7,606 nt of DNA from Wenzhouxiangella sp. (GTDB taxonomy: Bacteria; Pseudomonadota; Gammaproteobacteria; Xanthomonadales; Wenzhouxiangellaceae), in the NCBI GenBank assembly GCA_007116585.1, contig SKIE01000305.1, forward strand, positions 1-7,606, given 5' to 3'. Of the stretch, positions 1 to 5,840 are shown piece by piece (position 1 is the stretch's first letter; each line of letters opens with the position of its first letter). Below the pieces are notes generated by a model. It made no database searches. It was not told the DNA's origin and saw nothing but the letters and a program-made list of their open reading frames with translations. A program made the translations under genes and the position numbers.

Positions 1-320
1 ACGGGTTTGCCATGCGCGTGCCGACGATCAACGTCTCGGTTGTGGACCTGAGCTTCATTGCCGGCCGCGACACCACCGTGGAAGAAGTCAACAGCACGAT
101 CAAGACGGCCAGCGAAGGCGTGCTCAACGGCATTCTCGGCTACAACGACGCACCGCTGGTCTCGATCGATTTCAACCATGATCCGCGCTCATCGGTATTC
201 GATGCCGGACTGACCAAGGTCTCGGGCGGTCGCCTGGTCAAGATCCTGAGCTGGTACGACAACGAGTGGGGCTTTTCCAACCGCATGATCGATACCGCCT
301 CGGTGCTTGCCCGGATGTAA
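1..320 (+). CDS. gap: Glyceraldehyde-3-phosphate dehydrogenase, C-terminal part (5' end outside window)
   Basis: This is the last third (about 105 residues) of cytosolic GAPDH, which reversibly converts glyceraldehyde-3-phosphate, NAD+ and phosphate to 1,3-bisphosphoglycerate. The reading frame is open from base 3, and the ATG at 12 is internal: the preceding codons read G-F-A, so the stretch is GFAMRVPT, the usual 'RVPT.NVSVVDL' strand. The Arg of RVPT is the family's phosphate-site arginine. Further on are the [16 protein letters not shown] block and the C-terminal signature [12 protein letters not shown], whose Asn contacts nicotinamide. The catalytic Cys and His lie upstream of the window. 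Erythrose-4-phosphate dehydrogenase (Epd) is the main alternative. However, the SSVFDA and SWYDNEW wording matches Gap, where Epd typically has SAIVDG and VWCDNEW. pgk follows 15 bases after the TAA stop, a common glycolytic operon order. No truncation or frameshift is seen in the visible part. Confidence 0.96.
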   Translation, partial: GFAMRVPTINVSVVDLSFIAGRDTTVEEVNSTIKTASEGVLNGILGYNDAPLVSIDFNHDPRSSVFDAGLTKVSGGRLVKILSWYDNEWGFSNRMIDTASVLARM

Positions 321-335
321 TCCAGCGCGATAAAA

Positions 336-1508
336 ATGGCCATGAAAACGCTTGATCAGATCGATATCGAGGGCAAACGGCTGCTGATCCGTGCCGACCT
401 GAACGTACCGGTGCAGAACGGCCAGGTCACGTCGCGCGCCCGCATCGAGGCCAGCCTGCCGACCTTTCAGACCGCGCTGAAACGCGGCGCGGCGGTCATG
501 GTGATGTCACACCTCGGCCGCCCGACCGAGGGTCAGGTCGACGAGCAGTATTCGCTCAAGCCGGTGGCCGACGCACTCTCCGAGCTGCTCGGACAATCGG
601 TGCGACTGGTCAAGGACTGGCTGGACGGCGTGTCCGTCCAGCCCGGAGAACTGGTCCTGCTGGAAAACGTGCGTTTTCTGACGGGCGAAAAAGCCAACGA
701 CGCGGCGCTGTCAGAGCGCATGGCGGCCCTTTGCGATGTCTTCGTCATGGATGCCTTCGCCACCTCGCACCGTGCCCAGGCCTCGACCGAAGGCGTGATT
801 CGCAAGGCGCCCGATGCCTGTGCCGGGCCGCTGCTGGCGGCGGAAATCAAGGCGTTGCGAAAAGCCCTGGCCGAGCCGGCCCGTCCGCTGGTGGCCATCG
901 TGGGTGGCTCGAAGGTCTCCACCAAGCTCCAGGTGCTCGAAGCCCTGATCGACAAGGTTGATCAATTGATCGTCGGCGGCGGCATTGCCAATACCTTCCT
1001 GGCCGCAGCCGGGCACCGGATTGGTCAGTCGCTGCACGAGCCCGATCTGATCGATGCGGCCAGGCAGTTAATCCAGCGCGCGGAAGAGCGCGGCGCCAGC
1101 ATCCCGCTGCCCACGGATGTGCTCACGGCCGAACGCTTCCACCAGGAAGCCCGCCCCAGCCTGCGCGATGTCGACCGGGTACACAACGATGAAATGATCC
1201 TCGACATCGGCCCGGAGACGGCCGGGCGTCTGGCCGCGGTGATCCGACAGGCCGGCACGGTGATCTGGAACGGGCCGGTCGGCGTGTTCGAGTTCGAGAA
1301 CTTCCGCTCCGGCACCAGCGCCATTGCGCACGCGGTAGCGGCCGGCGACGGCTTCTCCCTGGCCGGCGGCGGCGACACCATTGCCGCCATCGAGAAGTTC
1401 GGCATCGCTGACCGGATAGACTACATTTCGACAGCCGGCGGGGCTTTCCTGGAGTTCGTCGAAGGCAAGACCTTGCCGGCCGTCGCCGCGCTGGAAGCGC
1501 GCGGCTAG
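336..1508 (+). CDS. pgk: Phosphoglycerate kinase
   Basis: Cytosolic enzyme that reversibly transfers phosphate from 1,3-bisphosphoglycerate to ADP, directly after the GAPDH step. It has 390 residues, close to the usual bacterial length (387 in E. coli). The N-terminal substrate-binding half shows RADLNVP (19-25), SHLGRP (58-63), ENVRF (110-114) and [13 protein letters not shown] (139-151). The nucleotide-binding half shows GGSKVSTKL (190-198), WNGPVGVFE (311-319), GGGDT (344-348) and [10 protein letters not shown] (365-374). Two usual glycines are alanine here: 142 in the DAFGT-type motif and 367 in the STGGG-type motif. Both are mild changes and I expect an active enzyme. The start is uncertain, because ATG codons at 336 and 342 are both plausible and neither has a clear Shine-Dalgarno sequence. 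Spacing to gap implies co-transcription. The 3' end converges on yghU with 13 bases between stop codons. Confidence 0.97.
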   Translation: MAMKTLDQIDIEGKRLLIRADLNVPVQNGQVTSRARIEASLPTFQTALKRGAAVMVMSHLGRPTEGQVDEQYSLKPVADALSELLGQSVRLVKDWLDGVSVQPGELVLLENVRFLTGEKANDAALSERMAALCDVFVMDAFATSHRAQASTEGVIRKAPDACAGPLLAAEIKALRKALAEPARPLVAIVGGSKVSTKLQVLEALIDKVDQLIVGGGIANTFLAAAGHRIGQSLHEPDLIDAARQLIQRAEERGASIPLPTDVLTAERFHQEARPSLRDVDRVHNDEMILDIGPETAGRLAAVIRQAGTVIWNGPVGVFEFENFRSGTSAIAHAVAAGDGFSLAGGGDTIAAIEKFGIADRIDYISTAGGAFLEFVEGKTLPAVAALEARG

Positions 1509-1527
1509 ACACTTATACTCGCTAGCC
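1503..1527. repeat. Inverted repeat spanning the convergent pgk and yghU stop codons
   Basis: GGCTAG at 1503-1508 and CTAGCC at 1522-1527 form a perfect 6-base inverted repeat with a 13-base loop. Each arm contains the stop codon of one of the two convergent genes. A second GGCT at 1533-1536 could pair instead with AGCC at 1524-1527, giving a smaller alternative hairpin with a 5-base loop. Neither structure is followed by a T run on either strand, so it is not a convincing intrinsic terminator. The 13 bases between the genes leave no other room for one. A bidirectional termination or RNA-end role is possible, but chance is a fair alternative for a 6-base stem. Confidence 0.35.
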
Positions 1528-2400
1528 TTCTTGGCTGCCGCCGATCTTGTCCTGCGTGCGCGTGTCGAAATCGGCCGCGTCGTGGCGCTCGTGCAGCTGC
1601 TTTTCAGGCGGGCCAAAGGGTTTGTTGACCATCACCCCGCGCTGCACCGCCGGCCTGGCGTCGATGGCCTTTGCCCAGCGCTGCACGTTCTCATAAGACT
1701 CCACCTGCAGAAATTCCGCGGCCTCATAGAGCCGGCCCAGCGCAAGCTGGCCGTACCAGGGCCAGATGCCAATATCGGCGATGCTGTAGTCATCCCCGGC
1801 AATAAAGGCCTTGTTCGCCAGCTCACGGTCCAGTACATCCAGCTGGCGCTTGGCTTCCATGGCGAAGCGGTCGATACAGTATTTGATCTTGACCGGGGCA
1901 TAGGTATAGAAATGCCCGAAGCCGCCGCCCAGATAGGGCGCTGCACCCATCTGCCAGAACAGCCAGTTCAGACACTCGGTGCGAGCCGCCCGCCCCTCAG
2001 GCAGGAACGCGCCGAACTTCTCGGCCAGGTAGAGCAGGATCGAGCCTGACTCGAACACACGCTGAACCGGCGAGACGCTGTGATCGACCAGCGCCGGAAT
2101 CTTGGAGTTGGGATTGACGCCGACAAAGCCGGAACCGAACTGATCACCCTGGCCAATCCTGATCAGCCATGCATCGTACTCGGCATCGCCAAACCCTCGA
2201 GCCAGCAGTTCCTCAAACATGACGCTGGCCTTGACCCCGTTGGGCGTGGCCAGTGAATAAAGCTGGTGCGGGTGCTTGCCAACCGGCAGATCCTTGTCGT
2301 GGGTGGCACCGGCCTCGGGCCGGTTGATGTTGGCAAACTTGCCGCCGCTCTCGCTATCCCACCGCCAGACTGTTGGCGGCGTGTAGTCCGAATCACTCAC
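1522..2400 (-). CDS. yghU: YghU-like glutathione S-transferase family protein (glutathione-dependent disulfide-bond oxidoreductase)
   Basis: 292-residue cytosolic protein closely resembling E. coli YghU (288 residues), a Nu-class GST-like protein that binds two glutathiones or GSSG, reduces disulfides and has weak peroxidase activity. The extended N-terminus before the thioredoxin fold (to about 44) contains the ANINRP segment (23-28). LATPNGVK (50-57) holds the TPN loop that in this class contacts the glutathione thiols in place of a catalytic Tyr, Ser or Cys. NPNSKIPAL (96-104) is the cis-proline region, and ESGSILLYLAE (117-127) is the glutamyl-binding motif. The all-helical C-terminal domain includes GGGFGHFY (148-155) and AGDDYSIADIGIWPW (201-215). 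The tail LHERHDAADF (269-278) is also typical of YghU. The start is GTG at 2400, matching the family N-terminus and preceded by a good AGGAGA eight bases upstream. It follows maeB by 27 bases on the same strand, so it is probably the last gene of the fbaB-maeB operon, though its strong ribosome site allows independent translation. Confidence 0.93.
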   Translation of the reverse strand: MSDSDYTPPTVWRWDSESGGKFANINRPEAGATHDKDLPVGKHPHQLYSLATPNGVKASVMFEELLARGFGDAEYDAWLIRIGQGDQFGSGFVGVNPNSKIPALVDHSVSPVQRVFESGSILLYLAEKFGAFLPEGRAARTECLNWLFWQMGAAPYLGGGFGHFYTYAPVKIKYCIDRFAMEAKRQLDVLDRELANKAFIAGDDYSIADIGIWPWYGQLALGRLYEAAEFLQVESYENVQRWAKAIDARPAVQRGVMVNKPFGPPEKQLHERHDAADFDTRTQDKIGGSQEG

Positions 2401-2407
2401 AAACTGA

Positions 2408-2413
2408 TCTCCT
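2408..2413 (-). promoter_or_regulatory. Ribosome binding site of yghU
   Basis: On the minus strand AGGAGA lies at 2413-2408, about eight bases before the GTG at 2400. It is the strongest Shine-Dalgarno match near this gene and supports the GTG start over any internal ATG. It lies in the 27-base gap after the maeB stop, where no promoter is evident. Confidence 0.75.
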
Positions 2414-2427
2414 GTCCCTGCTTTTAG

Positions 2428-4719
2428 TTAAGAACTGGTCTGTCCGCTCTGGAACTGCTGGGCCTCGACGACTGCAATGGCGGTCATGTTGACGACCCGG
2501 CGCACGCTGGCCGACGGGGTCAGGACATGCGCCGGGCGGCCAACGCCCATCAAAATCGGCTCGATGCTGACCGCGCGCCCGATGACCCGGGCAAAGTGAA
2601 AGGCGATGTGGGCCGCATCCTGATCCGGCATGATCAACAGATTCGGCTGGCCCTTGAGCCGCGAATTGGGAAACACGCGCTCACGCACCTCCGGAATCAT
2701 CGCCACATCGACCGTCATCTCACCTTCGACCTCGAGGTCCGGCGCCACCACTTCCAGCCGCTCGCGCACCCGACGCATCTTGGCCGCCTGCGGATCAGTA
2801 TGGGAACCAAACGTGGAGTGCGAGACCAGCGCGACCTTGGGCGTGATGCCAAACATGCGCACGCGTTCAGCGGCCATCAGCGTCAGTTCGGTCAGCTGCT
2901 CGATGTCCGGATTGGGGTTGACGTGGGTGTCGCACACAAACCAGACCCCGGTGTCGTTGGTCACCACGGACAGCGCCCCGAGGGTTTTTGCACCGGGCGC
3001 CATGCCCAGCACCTCGGTCACGTAGCGAAGCTTTTTCTGATAGCGGCCGACAACGCCACAGATCAGCGCATCGGCATCGCCCCGGTACACCATCAAGGCG
3101 GCAATCACGGTATTGCGCGTGCGCACGATCGCCTTGGCCGAATCCGGGGTCACGCCGCGACGCTGGGTGATCTCATAGAAAGTCTGCCAGTATTCCTTGA
3201 AGCGCGGATCCGACTCCGGGTTGATCAGATCAAAGTCCACGCCGGCCCGAATCCGCAGACCGGCTCGCTCGATCCGCATATCGACCACGGACGGTCGGCC
3301 GATCAGCACGGGCCGGGCCAGGCCCTCGTCGATCACTGACTGCACCGCGCGCAGGACCTGCTCTTCCTCGCCTTCAGCAAACACCACGCGCTTGGGCTCG
3401 CGGCGGGCGGCATCAAACACGGGCTTCATCAGCAAGCCGGTGCGGAAGACGTACTGGCTCAGACGCTCGCGGTATTCATCCAGATCGATCGAACGCTGGG
3501 CCACGCCGGAGTCCATCGCCGCCTGGGCCACGGCGGGCGCCAGTTGCACCAGCAGGCGCGGATCGAACGGTTGCGGAATCAGATAGTCCGGCCCGAACCG
3601 GGGCGCCTCACCGCCATAGGCGGCCGTTGACACGTCGGAGGCCTCCATCCGCGCCAGCTCGGCAATGGCGTGGACGCAGGCCATCTTCATCTCGTCGTTG
3701 ATCGCGGTGGCCCCGACATCCAGCGCGCCGCGGAAAATGTAGGGGAAACACAGCACGTTGTTGACCTGGTTCGGATAGTCCGACCGGCCGGTGGCAATCA
3801 GCGCATCAGGCCGCGCCTCCCGGGCCACGTCGGGCATGATCTCGGGCACCGGGTTGGCCAGGGCCAGGATGATGGGCCGATCGGCCATGGTCTTGACCAT
3901 TTCCGCCGTCAGCACACCGGGCGCGGACACGCCCAGAAACACGTCGGCGCCGTCAATGGCATCACCGAGGCTGCGCGCATCAGTTTCAACGGCGTACTGG
4001 GCCTTGCGCGGATCCATGTCGCTCTCGCGCCCTTTGTAGACCACGCCTTCGCGGTCACAGACGATGACCTGTTCGCGCTTCAAGCCCATGGTAACCAGCA
4101 AATCCAGGCAGGCCATGCCGGCCGCGCCGGCGCCCGAGGTCACCAGGCGGATCTCCTCGATCTTCTTGCCGGACAGTTCCAGGCCGTTGATCAGGGCCGC
4201 GGCAGTGATGATGGCCGTGCCGTGCTGATCGTCATGGAAGACCGGAATGTTCATCCGTTCCTTGAGCCGATCCTCGACCTCGAAACACTCAGGCGCCTTG
4301 ATGTCTTCCAGGTTGATTCCGCCGAAGGTCGGCTCGAGGCTGGCGATGATATCGATCAGCTTGTCCGGATCGGGTTCGTTGATCTCGATATCAAACACGT
4401 CGATATCGGCAAACTTCTTGAACAGAACGCCCTTGCCTTCCATCACCGGCTTGGCCGCCAGCGGCCCGATATTGCCCAGGCCGAGCACGGCCGTGCCGTT
4501 GGAAATCACGGCGACCAGATTGCCCTTGGCGGTGTATTCGCGCACCGCATCAGGCTCGGCGTGAATCGCCTCGGAGGCCGCCGCGACCCCGGGCGAGTAC
4601 GCCAGGGCCAGATCACGCGCGGTGGTCAGGGCCTTGGTCGGCGTGATCTTGATTTTGCCCGGTACCGGATACCGATGGTAGTCGAGCGCCTGTTCCTTGA
4701 ACTTTTCTCTGTCGGGCAT
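2428..4719 (-). CDS. maeB: NADP-dependent malic enzyme with C-terminal phosphotransacetylase-like domain
   Basis: Cytosolic enzyme that oxidatively decarboxylates malate to pyruvate and CO2 with production of NADPH. Using the ATG at 4719 it has 763 residues (E. coli MaeB has 759). The malic enzyme part covers about 1-425. It contains AYSPGVA with the likely catalytic Tyr41, [12 protein letters not shown] (74-85), AAKPVMEGK with Lys90, and [12 protein letters not shown] with metal-site Glu138/Asp139. It also contains HDDQHGTA (162-169), the NADP-binding loop SGAGAAG (195-201), and LALANPVPE (285-293). The PTA-like part starts near 442 (VVFAEGEEE, 445-453) and includes [18 protein letters not shown] (633-639), [10 protein letters not shown] and [11 protein letters not shown]. 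In MaeB proteins this domain is regarded as regulatory and for oligomerisation, responding to acetyl-CoA, not as an active Pta. A start at 4743 would add MERRRRRL, only a frame-shifted reading of the aldolase poly-Glu end, so I rejected it. The start overlaps the fbaB stop by one base. Which cofactor it prefers is inferred from the family. Confidence 0.95.
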   Translation of the reverse strand: MPDREKFKEQALDYHRYPVPGKIKITPTKALTTARDLALAYSPGVAAASEAIHAEPDAVREYTAKGNLVAVISNGTAVLGLGNIGPLAAKPVMEGKGVLFKKFADIDVFDIEINEPDPDKLIDIIASLEPTFGGINLEDIKAPECFEVEDRLKERMNIPVFHDDQHGTAIITAAALINGLELSGKKIEEIRLVTSGAGAAGMACLDLLVTMGLKREQVIVCDREGVVYKGRESDMDPRKAQYAVETDARSLGDAIDGADVFLGVSAPGVLTAEMVKTMADRPIILALANPVPEIMPDVAREARPDALIATGRSDYPNQVNNVLCFPYIFRGALDVGATAINDEMKMACVHAIAELARMEASDVSTAAYGGEAPRFGPDYLIPQPFDPRLLVQLAPAVAQAAMDSGVAQRSIDLDEYRERLSQYVFRTGLLMKPVFDAARREPKRVVFAEGEEEQVLRAVQSVIDEGLARPVLIGRPSVVDMRIERAGLRIRAGVDFDLINPESDPRFKEYWQTFYEITQRRGVTPDSAKAIVRTRNTVIAALMVYRGDADALICGVVGRYQKKLRYVTEVLGMAPGAKTLGALSVVTNDTGVWFVCDTHVNPNPDIEQLTELTLMAAERVRMFGITPKVALVSHSTFGSHTDPQAAKMRRVRERLEVVAPDLEVEGEMTVDVAMIPEVRERVFPNSRLKGQPNLLIMPDQDAAHIAFHFARVIGRAVSIEPILMGVGRPAHVLTPSASVRRVVNMTAIAVVEAQQFQSGQTSS

Positions 4720-4728
4720 CAGCCTTCT
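4717..4728 (-). promoter_or_regulatory. fbaB-maeB stop/start overlap with embedded ribosome binding site
   Basis: On the minus strand the aldolase stop TGA (4721-4719) and the maeB ATG (4719-4717) share one base in TGATG. The purine run AGAAGG (4728-4723), which encodes the last Glu-Gly of the aldolase, is the only Shine-Dalgarno-like sequence and ends just three bases before the ATG. The spacing is short, so maeB translation is probably mostly re-initiation by ribosomes finishing fbaB. This also fixes the maeB start at 4719. Confidence 0.7.
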
Positions 4729-5741
4729 TCTTCTTCGCTCCATTCACCGAGAGCCGCCAGGCCGTTCATGCGGGCCCGGTGGAGGAGAATCTGCTGCGCT
4801 TTTTCGCGGTTCCCCTTGGGATCTGCAGCCCAGGTTTTCAGGCATTCGGCCTGCAGGGCGCGGCCGTAGGAGAAACTCAGCGGCCAGGGCATGTCGCCCA
4901 TCTTGTTCATCGCATCGAGATGGGCGGTGGCCTCGACATCGTCCTGGCCACCCGACAGGAACACGATGCCGGCGGCTGCGGCCGGCACGGCATTGAGCAG
5001 ACAATCGACCGTGGCTTCAGCGACTTCTTCAGCCCCGGCGCGATCATCGGCTTCACTGCCGGAGATCACCATGGACGCTTTCAGGATGCAGCCCTCGAGC
5101 ATCACATTCTGATCGTAAAGCTGGCCAAACAGGGCCTTGAGCGTGGCTTCGGTCACATCGAACGAGGTGTCGAGGTCGTGATCGCCATCCATCAACACTT
5201 CGGGTTCGACGATGGGCACGATGCCCGCTTCCTGGCACAAAGCGGCGTAACGGGCCAGAGCATGGGCATTGGCGTCAATGCAGGCGCGCGAGGGGATGTC
5301 TTCGCCGATGGTAATCACGGCACGCCACTTGGCAAACCTGGCGCCCAGCGCGGCATATTCGGCCAGACGCTCGCGCAGGCCGTCGAGGCCTTCTGTCACT
5401 TTTTCTCCGTCAAAGCCAGCCAGCGGTTTGGCCCCCGCATCAACCTTGATACCGGGCAGGATGCCGGCTTTTTGCATGACCTCAACCAGCGAGGTGCCGT
5501 CGGGCATTTTCTGACGAATGGTCTCGTCAAACAGGATGGCGCCGGAAATATGGTCACCCAGACCCGGAGTGGTCAACATCATGGAGCGATAGTCCAGCCG
5601 ATTGGCTTCGGTGTTGTCAACCTGGACGCTGTCGAAGCGCTTCTTGATGGTGCCGCTGGACTCGTCAATGGCCAGAATGCCTCTGCCGGGGGCGACCAGC
5701 GCCTGGGCGATGTCTACCAGCTGTTCGTATCGATCGGTCAT
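4719..5741 (-). CDS. fbaB: Class I (Schiff-base) fructose-bisphosphate aldolase
   Basis: Cytosolic enzyme that reversibly cleaves fructose-1,6-bisphosphate to dihydroxyacetone phosphate and glyceraldehyde-3-phosphate. It is 340 residues and belongs to the animal/plant-like class I family, not the zinc-dependent class II enzyme or the DhnA-type archaeal form. Visible active-site residues, with muscle aldolase equivalents: Asp26 in GILAIDESSGT (Asp33), Lys99 in GIKVDAG (Lys107), Lys138-Trp-Arg140 in FAKWRAV (Lys146-Arg148), Glu179 in IVEPEVL (Glu187), Schiff-base Lys221 in LEGCILKASMV (Lys229), Ser263 in LSGGQ (Ser271), Arg294 in SYGRALQ (Arg303). The C-terminus is SEEEEG and lacks the terminal Tyr of the animal enzymes. 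The start at 5741 is preceded by AGGAG with five-base spacing. An upstream ATG at 5807 would add 22 unlike residues across the promoter-like region. It leads the fbaB-maeB-yghU group, 99 bases after the GGDEF-EAL gene. The symbol follows common usage for bacterial class I aldolases and does not imply orthology to E. coli FbaB. Confidence 0.95.
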   Translation of the reverse strand: MTDRYEQLVDIAQALVAPGRGILAIDESSGTIKKRFDSVQVDNTEANRLDYRSMMLTTPGLGDHISGAILFDETIRQKMPDGTSLVEVMQKAGILPGIKVDAGAKPLAGFDGEKVTEGLDGLRERLAEYAALGARFAKWRAVITIGEDIPSRACIDANAHALARYAALCQEAGIVPIVEPEVLMDGDHDLDTSFDVTEATLKALFGQLYDQNVMLEGCILKASMVISGSEADDRAGAEEVAEATVDCLLNAVPAAAAGIVFLSGGQDDVEATAHLDAMNKMGDMPWPLSFSYGRALQAECLKTWAADPKGNREKAQQILLHRARMNGLAALGEWSEEEEG

Positions 5742-5746
5742 GTCCG

Positions 5747-5751
5747 CTCCT
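5747..5751 (-). promoter_or_regulatory. Ribosome binding site of fbaB
   Basis: AGGAG on the minus strand at 5751-5747, five bases before the ATG at 5741. It decides the start: no comparable site precedes the in-frame ATG at 5807. Confidence 0.75.
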
Positions 5752-5754
5752 GAC

Positions 5755-5767
5755 TGCGCGCGCGCGT
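5755..5767. repeat. Alternating CG tract in the fbaB leader
   Basis: Thirteen bases of strict pyrimidine-purine alternation, eleven of them alternating G and C (5756-5766), lie between the candidate -10 and the fbaB ribosome site. Such a tract favours Z-DNA under negative supercoiling. In RNA it is self-complementary and could pair between transcripts or fold next to the Shine-Dalgarno. It may simply reflect the high GC content. Confidence 0.5.
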
Positions 5768-5771
5768 TATT

Positions 5772-5779
5772 GAATATTC
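5772..5779. promoter_or_regulatory. AT-rich palindrome near the predicted fbaB transcription start
   Basis: GAATATTC is a perfect 8-base palindrome 4 to 11 bases downstream of the candidate -10, where transcription would begin. It lies in a short AT-rich patch (5767-5789) within otherwise GC-rich sequence. It could be an operator half-site or part of a melting region. I cannot name a regulator, and an 8-base palindrome can occur by chance. Confidence 0.25.
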
Positions 5780-5783
5780 CGCT

Positions 5784-5813
5784 ATTGTAGCCCCGCCACG
5801 CGCTCACTCAGAA
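5784..5813 (-). promoter_or_regulatory. Candidate sigma-70-type promoter of the fbaB-maeB-yghU group
   Basis: TACAAT on the minus strand at 5789-5784 differs from the TATAAT consensus at one position and sits in the AT-rich patch of the 99-base gap. The matching -35 is poor: TTCTGA at 5813-5808 with an 18-base spacer shares only three bases with TTGACA. A start near 5777 would give a leader of about 36 bases ending in a good ribosome site. The weak -35 suggests an activator or a different sigma factor, or that the call is wrong. Confidence 0.4.
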
Positions 5814-5840
5814 GGATTCGCGGCACAAAACCGCCGGCTT

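Noticed and set aside
1531..2049. Plus-strand open frame directly after pgk
   Set aside because: It is antisense to yghU, which matches a known family along its full length. No Shine-Dalgarno and no recognisable motif.
2428..3400. C-terminal part of maeB as a separate active phosphate acetyltransferase
   Set aside because: It is in one continuous frame with the malic enzyme domain, at the normal MaeB total length. This domain in MaeB proteins is considered regulatory, and no internal start or frame break is seen.
4720..4743. Upstream ATG start for maeB adding MERRRRRL
   Set aside because: The extra residues are a frame-shifted reading of the aldolase SEEEEG codons. MaeB family proteins begin close to the 4719 ATG, and the TGATG overlap fits that start.
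3670..4869. Long plus-strand open frame (399 codons) opposite maeB
   Set aside because: It is antisense to clear, motif-rich malic enzyme and aldolase sequence. The translation is rich in His, Arg, Gly and Asp with no recognisable domain, as expected for a codon-bias shadow in GC-rich DNA.
4779..5753. Long plus-strand open frame (324 codons) opposite fbaB
   Set aside because: It is antisense to a complete aldolase with all active-site residues; its composition is shadow-like and no ribosome site supports it.
5742..5807. Upstream ATG start for the aldolase at 5807
   Set aside because: The 22 added residues do not resemble aldolase N-termini, they run over the candidate promoter and CG tract, and the strong AGGAG sits before 5741.
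5815..5840. Possible intrinsic terminator after the GGDEF-EAL gene
   Set aside because: Only short four-base stems around GTTTTG can be drawn, and no T run follows on the minus strand.
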